A DNA stretch of 64,000 nucleotides from Halomonas sp. HAL1 (lineage in GTDB: Bacteria > Pseudomonadota > Gammaproteobacteria > Pseudomonadales > Halomonadaceae): contig NZ_CP130610.1 of NCBI RefSeq assembly GCF_030544485.1, positions 806,001 to 870,000 on the forward strand, written 5' to 3'. Numbering within the stretch: position 1 is the first letter of the stretch; the number at the start of each line of letters is the position of its first letter. Made by a program: the position numbers and the translations under genes. The notes under the pieces were generated by a model. That model worked only from the letters and a program-made list of their open reading frames with translations. It had not been told where the DNA came from and did not search any database. Of this stretch, positions 7,563-15,719 are shown in pieces.

Positions 7563-8513
7563 ATGGCCATAGGCGGCTTGATAGGATTACTGGACGACAT
7601 TGCCGCACTGGCGAAGTTGTCCGCAGCATCACTGGACGATGTGAGTGCCGCCGCTGGGCGAGCGACGGCGAAGGCGGCCGGGGTGGTGGTGGATGATACG
7701 GCTGTGACGCCGCAATATTTGCAGGGGGTGGCAGCGGAGCGTGAACTGTCGCTTGTGAAGCAGATCGCGCTGGGGTCGATCCGCAACAAGCTGATTTTTA
7801 TCCTGCCGGTGGCGCTGCTGCTGAATCACTTTTTGCCCGCGCTATTGCCGATCATCCTGATGATAGGCGGCACCTACCTGGCTTTTGAGGGCGCGGAGAA
7901 AGTCTGGCACAAGCTTTCCGGCAAGCATGACGAGGAAAAGCCAGCGGTAGAGCAGGGGCCGGAAGCCGAGAAAAAGATCGTGAGTGGCGCCATTCGTACC
8001 GACCTGATTTTGTCGGCTGAAATCATGGTGATCGCGCTGGCCACGGTCTCCCATCAAGGCTTCTGGTCACAGCTGGCGAGCCTGGTAGTGGTCGCGTTTT
8101 TCATCACCATTCTGGTGTATGGCGTGGTCGCGCTGTTGATCAGGATGGATGATATGGGCCTGAAGCTCGCCCAGCGGGATAGTACGAGCATGCAGACCCT
8201 GGGCCGTGGGCTGGTGACGGCCATGCCCAAGGTGCTAGCGACCATCTCGGTCGTGGGCACCGTCGCTATGCTCTGGGTGGGTGGGCATATCCTGATGGTC
8301 AATCTGGGTGCCGATGGCACGGGGTGGTTCAACGCGCCCTATGAGTGGGTACACCATATTGAGCTAGGCATTAGCGAGGCCACCGGTGCCTTGGGCGGCA
8401 CGCTGGGCTGGAGCTTCAATACGCTGTGCTCTGCAGTGATTGGCTTTTTGGTGGGCTCGGTGGTGGTGGGGGTGTTGCACCTCATTCCCACCAAGAAGGC
8501 GCATGCCGAGTAG
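7563..8513 (+). CDS. DUF808 family inner membrane protein (YedI-like)
   Basis: A 316-aa protein starting MAIGGLIGLLDDIAALAKL, the conserved DUF808 N-terminus with the LDDVSAAAGRATAKAAGVV segment and AVTPQYLQG. About five or six membrane segments follow. The ATG at 7563 is preceded by GGAGG 7 bp upstream and matches the family's start; an in-frame start further upstream is not supported. Function in the family is unknown. It is monocistronic, between a junction region and a strong terminator. Confidence 0.88.
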   Translation: MAIGGLIGLLDDIAALAKLSAASLDDVSAAAGRATAKAAGVVVDDTAVTPQYLQGVAAERELSLVKQIALGSIRNKLIFILPVALLLNHFLPALLPIILMIGGTYLAFEGAEKVWHKLSGKHDEEKPAVEQGPEAEKKIVSGAIRTDLILSAEIMVIALATVSHQGFWSQLASLVVVAFFITILVYGVVALLIRMDDMGLKLAQRDSTSMQTLGRGLVTAMPKVLATISVVGTVAMLWVGGHILMVNLGADGTGWFNAPYEWVHHIELGISEATGALGGTLGWSFNTLCSAVIGFLVGSVVVGVLHLIPTKKAHAE

Positions 8514-8544
8514 GTGCGCGCCGCGAGGTAAGTATCAGGCATCT

Positions 8545-8574
8545 AAATGCCCGCCATCAAGGCGGGCATTTTTG
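8545..8574 (+). terminator. Rho-independent terminator after the DUF808 gene
   Basis: AAATGCCCGCC pairs with GGCGGGCATTT across a five-base ATCAA loop, followed by TTTT. It lies 30 bp after the stop codon. Confidence 0.9.
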
Positions 8575-8603
8575 TGAGATAGGGGAGGGTATGTCCCGTG
8601 ACC

Positions 8604-9776
8604 TTACTCTGCCACCGCCGCTGAATACTGCTGACCGGCGCTCGCCCAGGCAATAACGGCCAAGCCTAAAGCGATCAGCGAAAGGATGGCGCCCGCCCAG
8701 TTTGGAGAGGCCAAACCGAACCCGGCGGCAATCGTCGCGCCACCCACCCATGCGCCGATAGCATTACCCAGGTTGAACATACCGATGTTCACCGACGCTG
8801 CCATGGTGGGTGCGCCTGCTTGGCTGGCACGGTCCATCACCAGTTTCTGGATCGGGGATACGGTGGCGAAGCCAAAGGCGGCCATGAGGAAGACCGAGGC
8901 CGAGGCCACAACGCTGTTCCCAACGCCGAGCCAGAAGACGAAAAGTACCGCAGCCTGCGCGGCAAGGGTCACAAACAGCGTTCCGAAAAGTGAACGGTCA
9001 GCAAATCGACCGCCTATCCAGTTACCAACCGCCAGACCCAGTCCGAACAGAACCATCAGTTTTGCCACACCGGTGTCGGTAAATCCTGCCTCTTCGACCA
9101 TCATCGGGGCGATGTAGGTAATAGAGGTAAAGAAAGCGGCAGGGCCGAAGACGGTAATGCCCATGGCGAGCAGCACCTGGGGGTCTGCGAAGGCACGTAG
9201 TTCACTCTTCAAGGCGATGGCCTTGCCCGCTTTGATGGGGGGCACTAGCAGCGCGATGCTGATGACGGTGATAAGACCGATCCCGGCGATCAACCAAAAC
9301 ACTAGCCGCCAGCTGTAGGCTTGCGCGAGCCAGGTGCCAGCAGGAACGCCGAATAGGTTGGCCATCGTTAGCCCCGAGAACATGAAAGCGATGGCACTTG
9401 CTTGACGGTCTTTCGCGACCAGCGAGGCGGCGATGATGGAGCCCATACCGAAGAAAGTGCCGTGGTTGAACGCCGTTAAAATACGGCCCGCCAGCGCGAT
9501 GGGGAGCGTCGGCGCCACTGCCGTGATCACGTTACCTAGCGTGAAGATGAGAGCGAGGCTAATAAGCATCGTTTTACGTGGCACCTTGGCGCCTAGAATC
9601 GTCAGGATGGGCGCACCTACGAACACGCCTAATGCGTAGGTGGTGGCCATTAAACCTGACGTGGGTATATCGACGCCGAAATCCCTGGCGATCTGGGGAA
9701 GGATGCCAGCGACGACGAATTCCGTCATTCCGATACCGAATGCGCCAATCGCTAACGCGAAAAGTGCTAATGGCAT
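8604..9776 (-). CDS. MFS efflux transporter, DHA1 family (AraJ/YdhP-like)
   Basis: A 390-aa 12-helix transporter beginning MPLALFALAIGAFGIGMTEF, the typical AraJ/YdhP start, with the GRILTAFNHGTFFGMG segment in helix 4-5. It likely exports sugars or small drugs by proton antiport; the substrate is unknown. It is divergent from an Lrp/AsnC-type regulator 88 bp away, which probably controls it. A paralogue with the same N-terminus and GR-L-AF-HG-FFG motif lies at 30093-31253. Confidence 0.85.
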   Translation of the reverse strand: MPLALFALAIGAFGIGMTEFVVAGILPQIARDFGVDIPTSGLMATTYALGVFVGAPILTILGAKVPRKTMLISLALIFTLGNVITAVAPTLPIALAGRILTAFNHGTFFGMGSIIAASLVAKDRQASAIAFMFSGLTMANLFGVPAGTWLAQAYSWRLVFWLIAGIGLITVISIALLVPPIKAGKAIALKSELRAFADPQVLLAMGITVFGPAAFFTSITYIAPMMVEEAGFTDTGVAKLMVLFGLGLAVGNWIGGRFADRSLFGTLFVTLAAQAAVLFVFWLGVGNSVVASASVFLMAAFGFATVSPIQKLVMDRASQAGAPTMAASVNIGMFNLGNAIGAWVGGATIAAGFGLASPNWAGAILSLIALGLAVIAWASAGQQYSAAVAE

Positions 9777-9864
9777 AATAGTGTCTCCGTAAATGATATT
9801 TTCAATCGAATGTGGTTCGGTTATATTTATTTTATTGAAAATAATATTCGGAGGTAAAACGATA

Positions 9865-10365
9865 ATGGTGCCGTCAGATAAAGAAACAGATGCTATTCGG
9901 CAGATAAAGCATCATCCGGCTGAACTTGATTCAATTGACCGAAAAATATTAGGCGCGCTCGCCGAAGATGCGTCGCGTAGCTACGCTGAACTCAGCAAAA
10001 TCGTGCATCTATCCGCTCCCGCTGTGCATGACCGCGTAAAAAGACTTAAGCGTGATGGGGTCATCAAGGGCACCGTCGCCATACTGGACGGCTGCAAGCT
10101 TGGCCGAACGCTGCTGACTTTCCTGCTGGTTGATACCAGTAGCTACAGCGCCACGCGCAAACTACTGGCCTTTGCCGACAGACCCGAAGTAGAAGAGCTG
10201 CACACCGTGGCAGGAGATGGCTGTGTGTTCATTAAGGTACGTGCTGCTAACACTGAATCGCTTGAGGACTTCCTGATGGAGATTCAGAGCCTTGAAGGGG
10301 TCAGGTCTGTCCGCAGCTATATTGCACTTTCCACCTTCCTGGAAAGAGGCCCATCGCCAGATTAG
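9865..10365 (+). CDS. Lrp/AsnC family transcriptional regulator
   Basis: A 166-aa protein. Residues 20-80 hold the Lrp-type winged HTH (LDSIDRKILGALAEDASRSY, then LSKIVHLSAPAVHDRVKRL). The C-terminal RAM ligand-binding domain follows (GCKLGRTLLTFLLVDTSS...EELHTVAGDGCVFIKVRA). I take the ATG at 9865 because GGAGG lies 10 bp before it; the frame is open 24 codons upstream without ribosome-site support. It is divergent from the MFS gene at 8604 and probably regulates it in response to a small amino-acid-like ligand. Confidence 0.85.
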   Translation: MVPSDKETDAIRQIKHHPAELDSIDRKILGALAEDASRSYAELSKIVHLSAPAVHDRVKRLKRDGVIKGTVAILDGCKLGRTLLTFLLVDTSSYSATRKLLAFADRPEVEELHTVAGDGCVFIKVRAANTESLEDFLMEIQSLEGVRSVRSYIALSTFLERGPSPD

Positions 10366-10514
10366 GTAGCCCGCTCGATAGCATGATGGAAGGGGGACGG
10401 CGAGCCAGAAGAGTATCTTTGAGGTGGTGCCCTTGGCAGGACACTGATCTACCCCTCGCCTTGAACGATACAGCCGAGGGAGTCGGTAACCACGCAACTT
10501 AGAACTTATTTACC

Positions 10515-11009
10515 TTAGTTGTTCAGCCTATTTTGAAGCGCTTGTTGTTTGTAGAGCGCCCGCAGCTGCAACGGAATACCAAGAATGAGTGCAATCAACA
10601 GTACGCTTTGTACGCCGAGCAATAGCGGGTCATCCAGATTAGTCACGAGTGGATCTCCGACAGGTAGCCGCCTCAAACTTTCACTGACGGTGGGGATCAT
10701 TAACATGAAAATGCTGATGCTCAGTAAAACAGTTTCGACATATTTGCCGAATCGCTTCGTTTTGGGCCACCTGGCGATACCATATCCCAATAAAACCACC
10801 CCGAGCGTGATGGTGGCAACGATCGAGCTTATGGGCTGATGCGCAATAGGATAGACCGTGAGCGCGCCTAGCAACATGAACCAGAAATAAGCGCGACCTG
10901 CCTTGGTGTTGGGGGCAACTCGACCATGTTTAACAAGCATATAGATAGCGAGAGGAATGGCCGGAAGGCTTCCCATAGTGTGTAACCAACCAAGAGGTGA
11001 AATGTCCAT
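10515..11009 (-). CDS. Uncharacterised integral membrane protein under TetR operator
   Basis: A 164-aa protein with about five hydrophobic helices (for example YFWFMLLGALTVYPIAHQP and FMLMIPTVSESLRRLPVGD between them). The histidines H10 and H57 lie close to membrane segments. I do not recognise its family with confidence; it has the look of small DUF2306-like or cytochrome-like membrane proteins. A palindrome matching the operator of the TetR gene at 12529 lies 36 bp upstream of its start, so it probably belongs to that regulon. The start ATG at 11009 has AAGGAA 8 bp upstream. Confidence 0.65.
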   Translation of the reverse strand: MDISPLGWLHTMGSLPAIPLAIYMLVKHGRVAPNTKAGRAYFWFMLLGALTVYPIAHQPISSIVATITLGVVLLGYGIARWPKTKRFGKYVETVLLSISIFMLMIPTVSESLRRLPVGDPLVTNLDDPLLLGVQSVLLIALILGIPLQLRALYKQQALQNRLNN

Positions 11010-11044
11010 AAAGGGTTCCTTATGATAATTTAAAATACTCTATA

Positions 11045-11064
11045 CCTATCTTCTAGTAGGTAGC
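11045..11064. promoter_or_regulatory. TetR-regulon operator copy 1
   Basis: Contains ATCTTCTAGTAGGT, one base different from the exact 14-mer at 12485 and 13131. It lies upstream of the membrane protein gene at 10515-11009 and is followed by a low-complexity GTAG-rich stretch (11059-11098). Confidence 0.7.
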
Positions 11065-11169
11065 GTGTAGTGGATAGTGTGTAGCAGGTAGTTAGTAAGA
11101 CGCAGCTTTGCTGCGAGGTAGTGCGTGTTTCTGTTTTAGGAGAAGGTGCTGTTGGCCATCTTATTTATT

Positions 11170-12042
11170 TCATTGAGCAGCAAGCCCAGCAGGCAGCTCG
11201 TCTTGCTCCAGGCTGTTGTGTCTACTTGATATCCAATGCTCAGTTAGGCGGGAAGGCGATGACCGGCGTTTCGATTTGGCGCCTGTTCGTTTGGGTAGGG
11301 CGGGGTTGTAGAACGGAATCCACACGCCAATGGCCCAGGCGTGGCTCAAATTTATAGAGATACTCACCGGGTCAGGATAATAAACGTCATCCATGAAGGC
11401 TTCCCAAGCGAGCGCTTGATCGAGTGCTGCAGGCGCCTGAAGAGGGGGCGTATGTAGGTCGGTTTTTTCAGCCGCTAGGAAAATAACGTCAGCATCCCAT
11501 TTGCCGCCCTTCAGAAACTGCTCAGCATATCTTTCCTCTAGAGGTGGTGTGGTGGCCTGAAGCCCAATAGTGTCGCAATTGAGCCAACTGGCATCAAAGA
11601 TGCCGCTGCCTGGATGGGAATGGCACTGTCTCGGCGCTCTGCCCGTATCGTGATATATAGACAACCTTGAGAGGGTGACCAGTTGCGACACTGAGTCGAA
11701 GGAGCCTTTTGATTCAAGAAGCTGCTGGTGTTTTATCTGCTCGTTCAGGAAGGCGAGAAACTGTCCACTTTCCGCTGAGGGCGGGATTCTGTCGCTGCGT
11801 TCCTGTGTGCTATCAGTCTCTTGAAACGCAGCCAACTCCGATAGGGCGGAGGGCTGCGACACTGCGTTGGAGGAATCCACGGGCTTAAGAGCATCTTGGT
11901 GTTTTATCTGCGCAGCCAGCAGGGGGAAGAACGGCTCCTCTGATACTTTAATCCCTCTTTGCCCATGGGCGCTGGTTCTTGTTGTCCCCGTGTGGGAAGT
12001 TCTCATTGTTGCTACGGGTGAGCTGCTAATTGGGTACATCAT
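11170..12042 (-). CDS. Unknown 290-aa protein with internal repeat, TetR-regulated
   Basis: I recognise no domain. The ATG at 12042 is supported by AGGAGG 6 bp upstream and by an ATGA overlap with the preceding 52-aa gene; an in-frame ATG ten codons upstream lies inside that gene and is rejected. Residues about 40-80 and 85-130 look like a duplicated unit (AAQIKHQDALKPVDSSNAVSQ versus NEQIKHQQLLESKGSFDSVSQ, each followed by a -LSELA/TLSRL- segment). No signal peptide or membrane helix is evident. The C-terminus is rich in Arg/Lys and Ser. Coupling to a tiny membrane protein and the TetR operators upstream suggest an induced two-component unit of unknown purpose. Confidence 0.6.
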   Translation of the reverse strand: MMYPISSSPVATMRTSHTGTTRTSAHGQRGIKVSEEPFFPLLAAQIKHQDALKPVDSSNAVSQPSALSELAAFQETDSTQERSDRIPPSAESGQFLAFLNEQIKHQQLLESKGSFDSVSQLVTLSRLSIYHDTGRAPRQCHSHPGSGIFDASWLNCDTIGLQATTPPLEERYAEQFLKGGKWDADVIFLAAEKTDLHTPPLQAPAALDQALAWEAFMDDVYYPDPVSISINLSHAWAIGVWIPFYNPALPKRTGAKSKRRSSPSRLTEHWISSRHNSLEQDELPAGLAAQ

Positions 12043-12197
12043 GCGATCCACCTCCTGGCACTGATGAGACATGCTGCTAGCAAAACGGAAATCAGCAAGA
12101 TAGCTACCGCGAGGGGCAGGCTTAAGCCGCTGCCGTATGGCATTTCCTTTGCTGGCAAGAGGAAAGTCGTATCGTTATATCCAGTCATAATCGTCAT
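12039..12197 (-). CDS. Small single-pass membrane protein (52 aa)
   Basis: Starts MTIMTGYNDTTFLLPAKEMP and contains one strong hydrophobic helix (LSLPLAVAILLISVLLAACL, residues 25-44) before a basic ISARRWIA end, giving an N-out topology by the positive-inside rule. AGGAG lies 6 bp before the ATG. Its TGA overlaps the ATG of the 290-aa gene (ATGA), so the two are translationally coupled. No family is recognised; a membrane anchor or regulatory peptide for the downstream protein is inference. Confidence 0.6.
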   Translation of the reverse strand: MTIMTGYNDTTFLLPAKEMPYGSGLSLPLAVAILLISVLLAACLISARRWIA

Positions 12198-12528
12198 CTC
12201 GCTCCTATTGCTAAATTAATGGCTCGTTCGTGGTGTACCCATAGCCTCAACGAAGCGAAGTGCCATACCATCTAGTCCACGCTGTTCATTTCGTCATAGC
12301 GGCCGCTTCCGTCGACCCTCCTCTCTAGCTCATCCCCACAGTGGCGCCGAGAATGATTCGGATAGAATTCTTCGCATATTTTTCACATTAGCTTCCTACT
12401 AGAAGGTAGGGTTAAAGGACGAATTGAAGTTTCCCTGGATGCGATATATTGGGAGAACCCATCGGAGTGTGGTTAGTGATATTTACCTTCTAGTAGGTAG
12501 GCTAAGTCGATAAATGAAAACTGCCTTT
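12198..12528. promoter_or_regulatory. Regulatory region with two TetR-type operators
   Basis: This 331-bp gap separates the tetR-like gene from the 52-aa gene. It carries TCCTACTAGAAGGT at 12394-12407 and the exact 14-mer ACCTTCTAGTAGGT at 12485-12498, about 91 bp apart, both upstream of the leftward 52-aa/290-aa operon. The long leader (about 200 bp) between the operator at 12394 and the 52-aa start holds no other gene that I can see. Confidence 0.65.
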
Positions 12529-13119
12529 TTACTTACCCTGATCATTGATAAGTCGTTCGATTAAGGGTTCGGTAACAACGCTAAATACTTTTTCGTCGCC
12601 GTAGACTCTTGCCGACAGCATGGCGCCATGCACGGCCGCCATGAAGCTTTCCGCTTCAGATTGCGCGGTCCCGGTAAGTAAAAAGGCATTTTGCATCGCC
12701 CCTTCCTCTATTACAGAGGCCAGCCACGTCGATAGCGTTCGGAAATGAGCCCTCACCTCAACCACAATCTCTGGAGGTAACACCGGGATTTGGCTCGCGA
12801 GTAATGCGCACACACAAAAGCTGCTCGTGGGATCGCCAATACACGCCGCCCAGTAGTTGATATAGGCGCGCAGTTGGTCTGCTGGGTCGGTATTATAGCT
12901 TTTCACTGTAGCCAACCCCGCTTTCGCCTCTTCACGATAAAGCTGCAATAGCGTTCGGACTAAATCGACTTTGCTGGGAAAATGATGGTGAATGCTTGCC
13001 TTTCGAATACCGACAACGTCGGCAATATCAGCATAACTGAAACCGTTATATCCGCCCGCAATGATCAAGGTGCGCGCGCAGCGGATGATTTCGTCAGAAG
13101 TGTTAGTCAGTTTAGTCAT
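12529..13119 (-). CDS. TetR/AcrR family repressor of the ACCTTCTAGTAGGT regulon
   Basis: A 196-aa protein with a TetR HTH at residues 8-55 (ARTLIIAGGYNGFSYADIAD, VVGIRKASIHHHFPSKVDLV) and a variable ligand domain. The ligand is unknown; the cysteines in SSFCVCALLAS are notable and could be redox- or electrophile-sensitive. A perfect copy of the palindrome lies 12 bp upstream of the start, implying autorepression; three more copies lie before neighbouring genes. The start ATG at 13119 fits the domain start. Confidence 0.87.
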   Translation of the reverse strand: MTKLTNTSDEIIRCARTLIIAGGYNGFSYADIADVVGIRKASIHHHFPSKVDLVRTLLQLYREEAKAGLATVKSYNTDPADQLRAYINYWAACIGDPTSSFCVCALLASQIPVLPPEIVVEVRAHFRTLSTWLASVIEEGAMQNAFLLTGTAQSEAESFMAAVHGAMLSARVYGDEKVFSVVTEPLIERLINDQGK

Positions 13120-13130
13120 GCGCCAAACCT

Positions 13131-13144
13131 ACCTTCTAGTAGGT
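13131..13144. promoter_or_regulatory. TetR operator (autoregulatory copy)
   Basis: ACCTTCTAGTAGGT, identical to the copy at 12485-12498, with ACCT-AGGT arms around a CTAG centre. It sits immediately upstream of the tetR-like gene and also 50 bp from the end of the AraC gene. Confidence 0.75.
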
Positions 13145-13193
13145 TTGCTGTCAAGAAGCCCGACGTAAAATTGAGAGGATGTGGCGCGCTAAG

Positions 13194-14081
13194 TTACCTC
13201 GACTTCATCTGCTCAACAATCCGCGCAGCATCTTTCGCCGGAGGCCGGCCGAAAGTGCGGGCATATTCCCGGCCAAACTGCGTGGAGCTTTCGTATCCCA
13301 CTTCGTGAGCTGCCTCCGTGACACTGTAACCAGTGGAAATCAGTAGTGTCCGAGCCTTAAGTAGCCGCACCTGCTTCTGATACTGCAAGGGGCTGAGCGC
13401 CGTCACGGCTTTGAAATGACGGTGGAACGCAGAGACGCTCATGGCTGCTTCCTTGGCCAGTGCCTCCATCCGTAAGGGCCGTGCATAGTCGTTACGAAGT
13501 CGCTGAATGACCTGGTGCACCCGTGCCAGGGCGGTGTCTGGTGTGGCGATGTCGCGCAGCATCCAGCCCATTGGCCCCTGAAGCACGCGATAAAGAATCT
13601 CGCGCTCGTAGGCGGGTGCAAGCGCCGCACTGTCGGCAGGCTGCTCCATCAAGCGCAACATGCGCACCCAGGCATCGAGCAGTTCCGGTGTCACGGCTGC
13701 CACGGAAAACCCCGTTGCATGCCCGGCGCTGCTGGCAGCATTGGGCAGTTCCGAGAGCAGGCCTGCCAGATGAGCAGCGTCTAGGGTTAGGCTCACCGCG
13801 AGGTAGGGTTCTCCCGAGTTGCTACTGCGTACAACCCCCGCTGCAGGCAGATCAACTGACATCACAAAATAGGTCGCGGGGTCGTAGTGCAGGGTGCGCC
13901 CGCCCACGGTCATGGATTTGCTGCCCTGCAGGATCAGGTTGACCATGGGGTCGTACACGGCGGCAAGCTCGTGTTCCAGAATGGTACCTTGCACCATCGC
14001 CACCCGGGGAATACCGGTTTCGGTACGTCGGTTATGTGCATGGGCAGCCAGACGGCGAAGTTCGTTGAGTTGTTCTTCCAT
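13194..14081 (-). CDS. AraC family regulator with AraC_N domain
   Basis: About 295 aa. The N-terminal half is the AraC_N cupin-like domain (YDPMVNLILQGSKSMTVGG, YFVMSVDLPAAG, EPYLAVSLTLD). The C-terminal half has two HTHs (MEALAKEAAMSVSAFHRHFK and VTEAAHEVGYESSTQFGREY). This subfamily commonly sits next to short-chain or aldehyde-type oxidoreductases and activates them. I choose the ATG at 14081; a TTG six codons upstream is also possible. It is divergent from the VOC/reductase pair at 14309-15717. A paralogue is at 60432-61364. Confidence 0.85.
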   Translation of the reverse strand: MEEQLNELRRLAAHAHNRRTETGIPRVAMVQGTILEHELAAVYDPMVNLILQGSKSMTVGGRTLHYDPATYFVMSVDLPAAGVVRSSNSGEPYLAVSLTLDAAHLAGLLSELPNAASSAGHATGFSVAAVTPELLDAWVRMLRLMEQPADSAALAPAYEREILYRVLQGPMGWMLRDIATPDTALARVHQVIQRLRNDYARPLRMEALAKEAAMSVSAFHRHFKAVTALSPLQYQKQVRLLKARTLLISTGYSVTEAAHEVGYESSTQFGREYARTFGRPPAKDAARIVEQMKSR

Positions 14082-14214
14082 GACGCTATTGAATGTCAAA
14101 CCAGGAGCAGGGACAAGAGAAAAGCAGAAATAGGCAGGATTGCGGTAGGAACAGGCGGGCCGTTAGGTGAGCGGGTACCTATCATGGGAAGACTAAATCT
14201 CACAGGAGCGTCAC

Positions 14215-14316
14215 ATGAGCACTATCGTCATTACCGGAGGTAGCCAGGGGATCGGCGCAAGCACGGCACTGCGCTTACCGGTGGCTATGCCATCTAAAGG
14301 GGTGACCCATGCTTGA
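14215..14316 (+). pseudogene. Remnant of a short-chain dehydrogenase (N-terminal Rossmann motif only)
   Basis: With a good AGGAG site, the frame starts MSTIVITGGSQGIGASTALRL, which is the beginning of an SDR with its TGGSxGIG nucleotide motif. It then runs into unrelated sequence and stops at 14314-14316, overlapping the VOC gene start. The rest of the SDR has been deleted. The AraC regulator opposite probably once controlled it. Confidence 0.75.
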
Positions 14317-14704
14317 TCATATTTTCCTCACGGTGAGCGATACCGAGCGCTCCATCGTTTTTTACGAGCGGGTGCTACCCCTTTTGGGAATTACCAACCG
14401 GCATGACTTTGACGGCCATGATGGCCCGCCTGGCCACCCTGATCTGAAGGGGTTCGGTGCCAAGGGACGTGTGTTTTTCTGGCTAAAGCAGGGAGAGGCG
14501 GCGCCCGGCGCGGTGCATGTGGGCTTCGTTGCAGCGTCCGAAGAGGAGGTCAATGCCGCCTATGCCGAAGCCTTGGCAGCGGGCGCCACAGCGATCCACC
14601 CGCCTGGGCCTCAGCTCCACTATGATCCCCGCTATTACGCCGCGCAGGTCAGGGATCTTGACGGCTACACCCTAGAGTTTGTCTACAAAAGCTGGCAGCA
14701 CTGA
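14309..14704 (+). CDS. VOC family (glyoxalase/dioxygenase superfamily) protein
   Basis: A 131-aa single-domain protein starting MLDHIFLTVSDTERSIVFYERVL, with paired beta-alpha-beta-beta-beta modules. Potential metal ligands are H4, the H around HVGFVA and E in LDGYTLEFVYK near the end, as in the glyoxalase fold. The enzymatic reaction is unknown. It is followed by an oxidoreductase gene after 2 bp, so they form an operon. A paralogue lies at 18616-19017, with the same HYDPRYYAAQV/HYHDHYYAAYV and LD-DGYTLE/PDGVNVE ending. Confidence 0.8.
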   Translation: MLDHIFLTVSDTERSIVFYERVLPLLGITNRHDFDGHDGPPGHPDLKGFGAKGRVFFWLKQGEAAPGAVHVGFVAASEEEVNAAYAEALAAGATAIHPPGPQLHYDPRYYAAQVRDLDGYTLEFVYKSWQH

Positions 14705-14706
14705 CC

Positions 14707-15717
14707 ATGAAAACATTGATGATCTATGGCGCCGCCGGTTACACCGGTGGCATGGCGGCGGAGCACGCTGCATCCGCAGGTATTCACCTAGTTGTCGCAG
14801 GGCGTGCGAAGGATCGTGAGTCTCTGGACATATTGGCAGGGCGTTTAGGCGCTGATATTCGGCTCTTTTCGCTCGATGATCCGGAGGCAATCGCAAGGGG
14901 CCTTGAAGGCATCTTTGTTCTGCTCAACGCCGCCGGGCCTTTTATGAACACGGCCAAGCCGCTGATGTCGGCCGCCATTCGTGCTGGCGTGCACTACCTC
15001 GATTTCTCGGCCGAACTCGATACCTACCGGCAGGCGTTGGCGCTCGACGGGCAGGCGCGTGCTGCGGGTGTGATGCTGCTGCCGGGAAGCGGTGGTAGCG
15101 TCGCGATGCTGGGAAGCTTGGCGGGGCATGCCGTGGCGCGGGTCACCCATCCCCGCACGATCAGTATCGCCTTGCAGGTGGCGGGGGGAATGTCGAGAGG
15201 GTCGGTGACCAGCGCGAGCCAGAACATCACGACGGAGACGCTTCATCTGGTTGGCGGCGAACTCGTTGCACGCAGCCCAGAGGAGGTGCGTGATTTCGAT
15301 TTTGGCGAGGGCCCGCTATCGTCGTTCCCTGTCACGCTGCCCGATCTCGTGACACTTCACCAGGCGACAGGCGTGCGTGATATCGAAACCTTCGTGCACG
15401 TGGCGGCGGGTGCGTTCCCCGATGGAGACGCCAACGAACTCCCAGCGGGGCCCAGTTCCGATGAGCGGGCGGCGAACCGCTACCATGCGGTTGTCGAAGT
15501 GACCGATATGGACGGTTCGGTGGCGCGCTCGGTGCTTGATACGGTGAACGGTTACACCTTCACGGCCATGGCGGCGGCAGAGGCAGCCCGGCGAGTACTT
15601 GCAGGTGAGGTGCAGCCTGGCTTCCAGACCCCTGCGGGCCTGTTCGGCAACGGCTTTGCCGAGAGCATCGCCGATACACGGATTATCGACGTTACGCCCA
15701 GCGAGGATGGGGATTGA
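14707..15717 (+). CDS. Saccharopine-dehydrogenase-like NAD(P)-dependent reductase
   Basis: A 336-aa protein with an N-terminal Rossmann motif (MIYGAAGYTGGMAAEHAA) and the conserved LNAAGPFMNTAKPLM plus GVHYLDFSAEL segments of the saccharopine dehydrogenase / trans-acting enoyl reductase-like family. The substrate is unknown. It is co-transcribed with the VOC gene upstream (2-bp gap) and its stop lies 2 bp from the convergent TetR gene. Confidence 0.8.
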   Translation: MKTLMIYGAAGYTGGMAAEHAASAGIHLVVAGRAKDRESLDILAGRLGADIRLFSLDDPEAIARGLEGIFVLLNAAGPFMNTAKPLMSAAIRAGVHYLDFSAELDTYRQALALDGQARAAGVMLLPGSGGSVAMLGSLAGHAVARVTHPRTISIALQVAGGMSRGSVTSASQNITTETLHLVGGELVARSPEEVRDFDFGEGPLSSFPVTLPDLVTLHQATGVRDIETFVHVAAGAFPDGDANELPAGPSSDERAANRYHAVVEVTDMDGSVARSVLDTVNGYTFTAMAAAEAARRVLAGEVQPGFQTPAGLFGNGFAESIADTRIIDVTPSEDGD

Positions 15718-15719
15718 CG

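Noticed and set aside
13515-14243. Several overlapping plus-strand frames opposite the AraC gene
   Set aside because: They mirror the codon pattern of the AraC gene and carry no recognisable domain.
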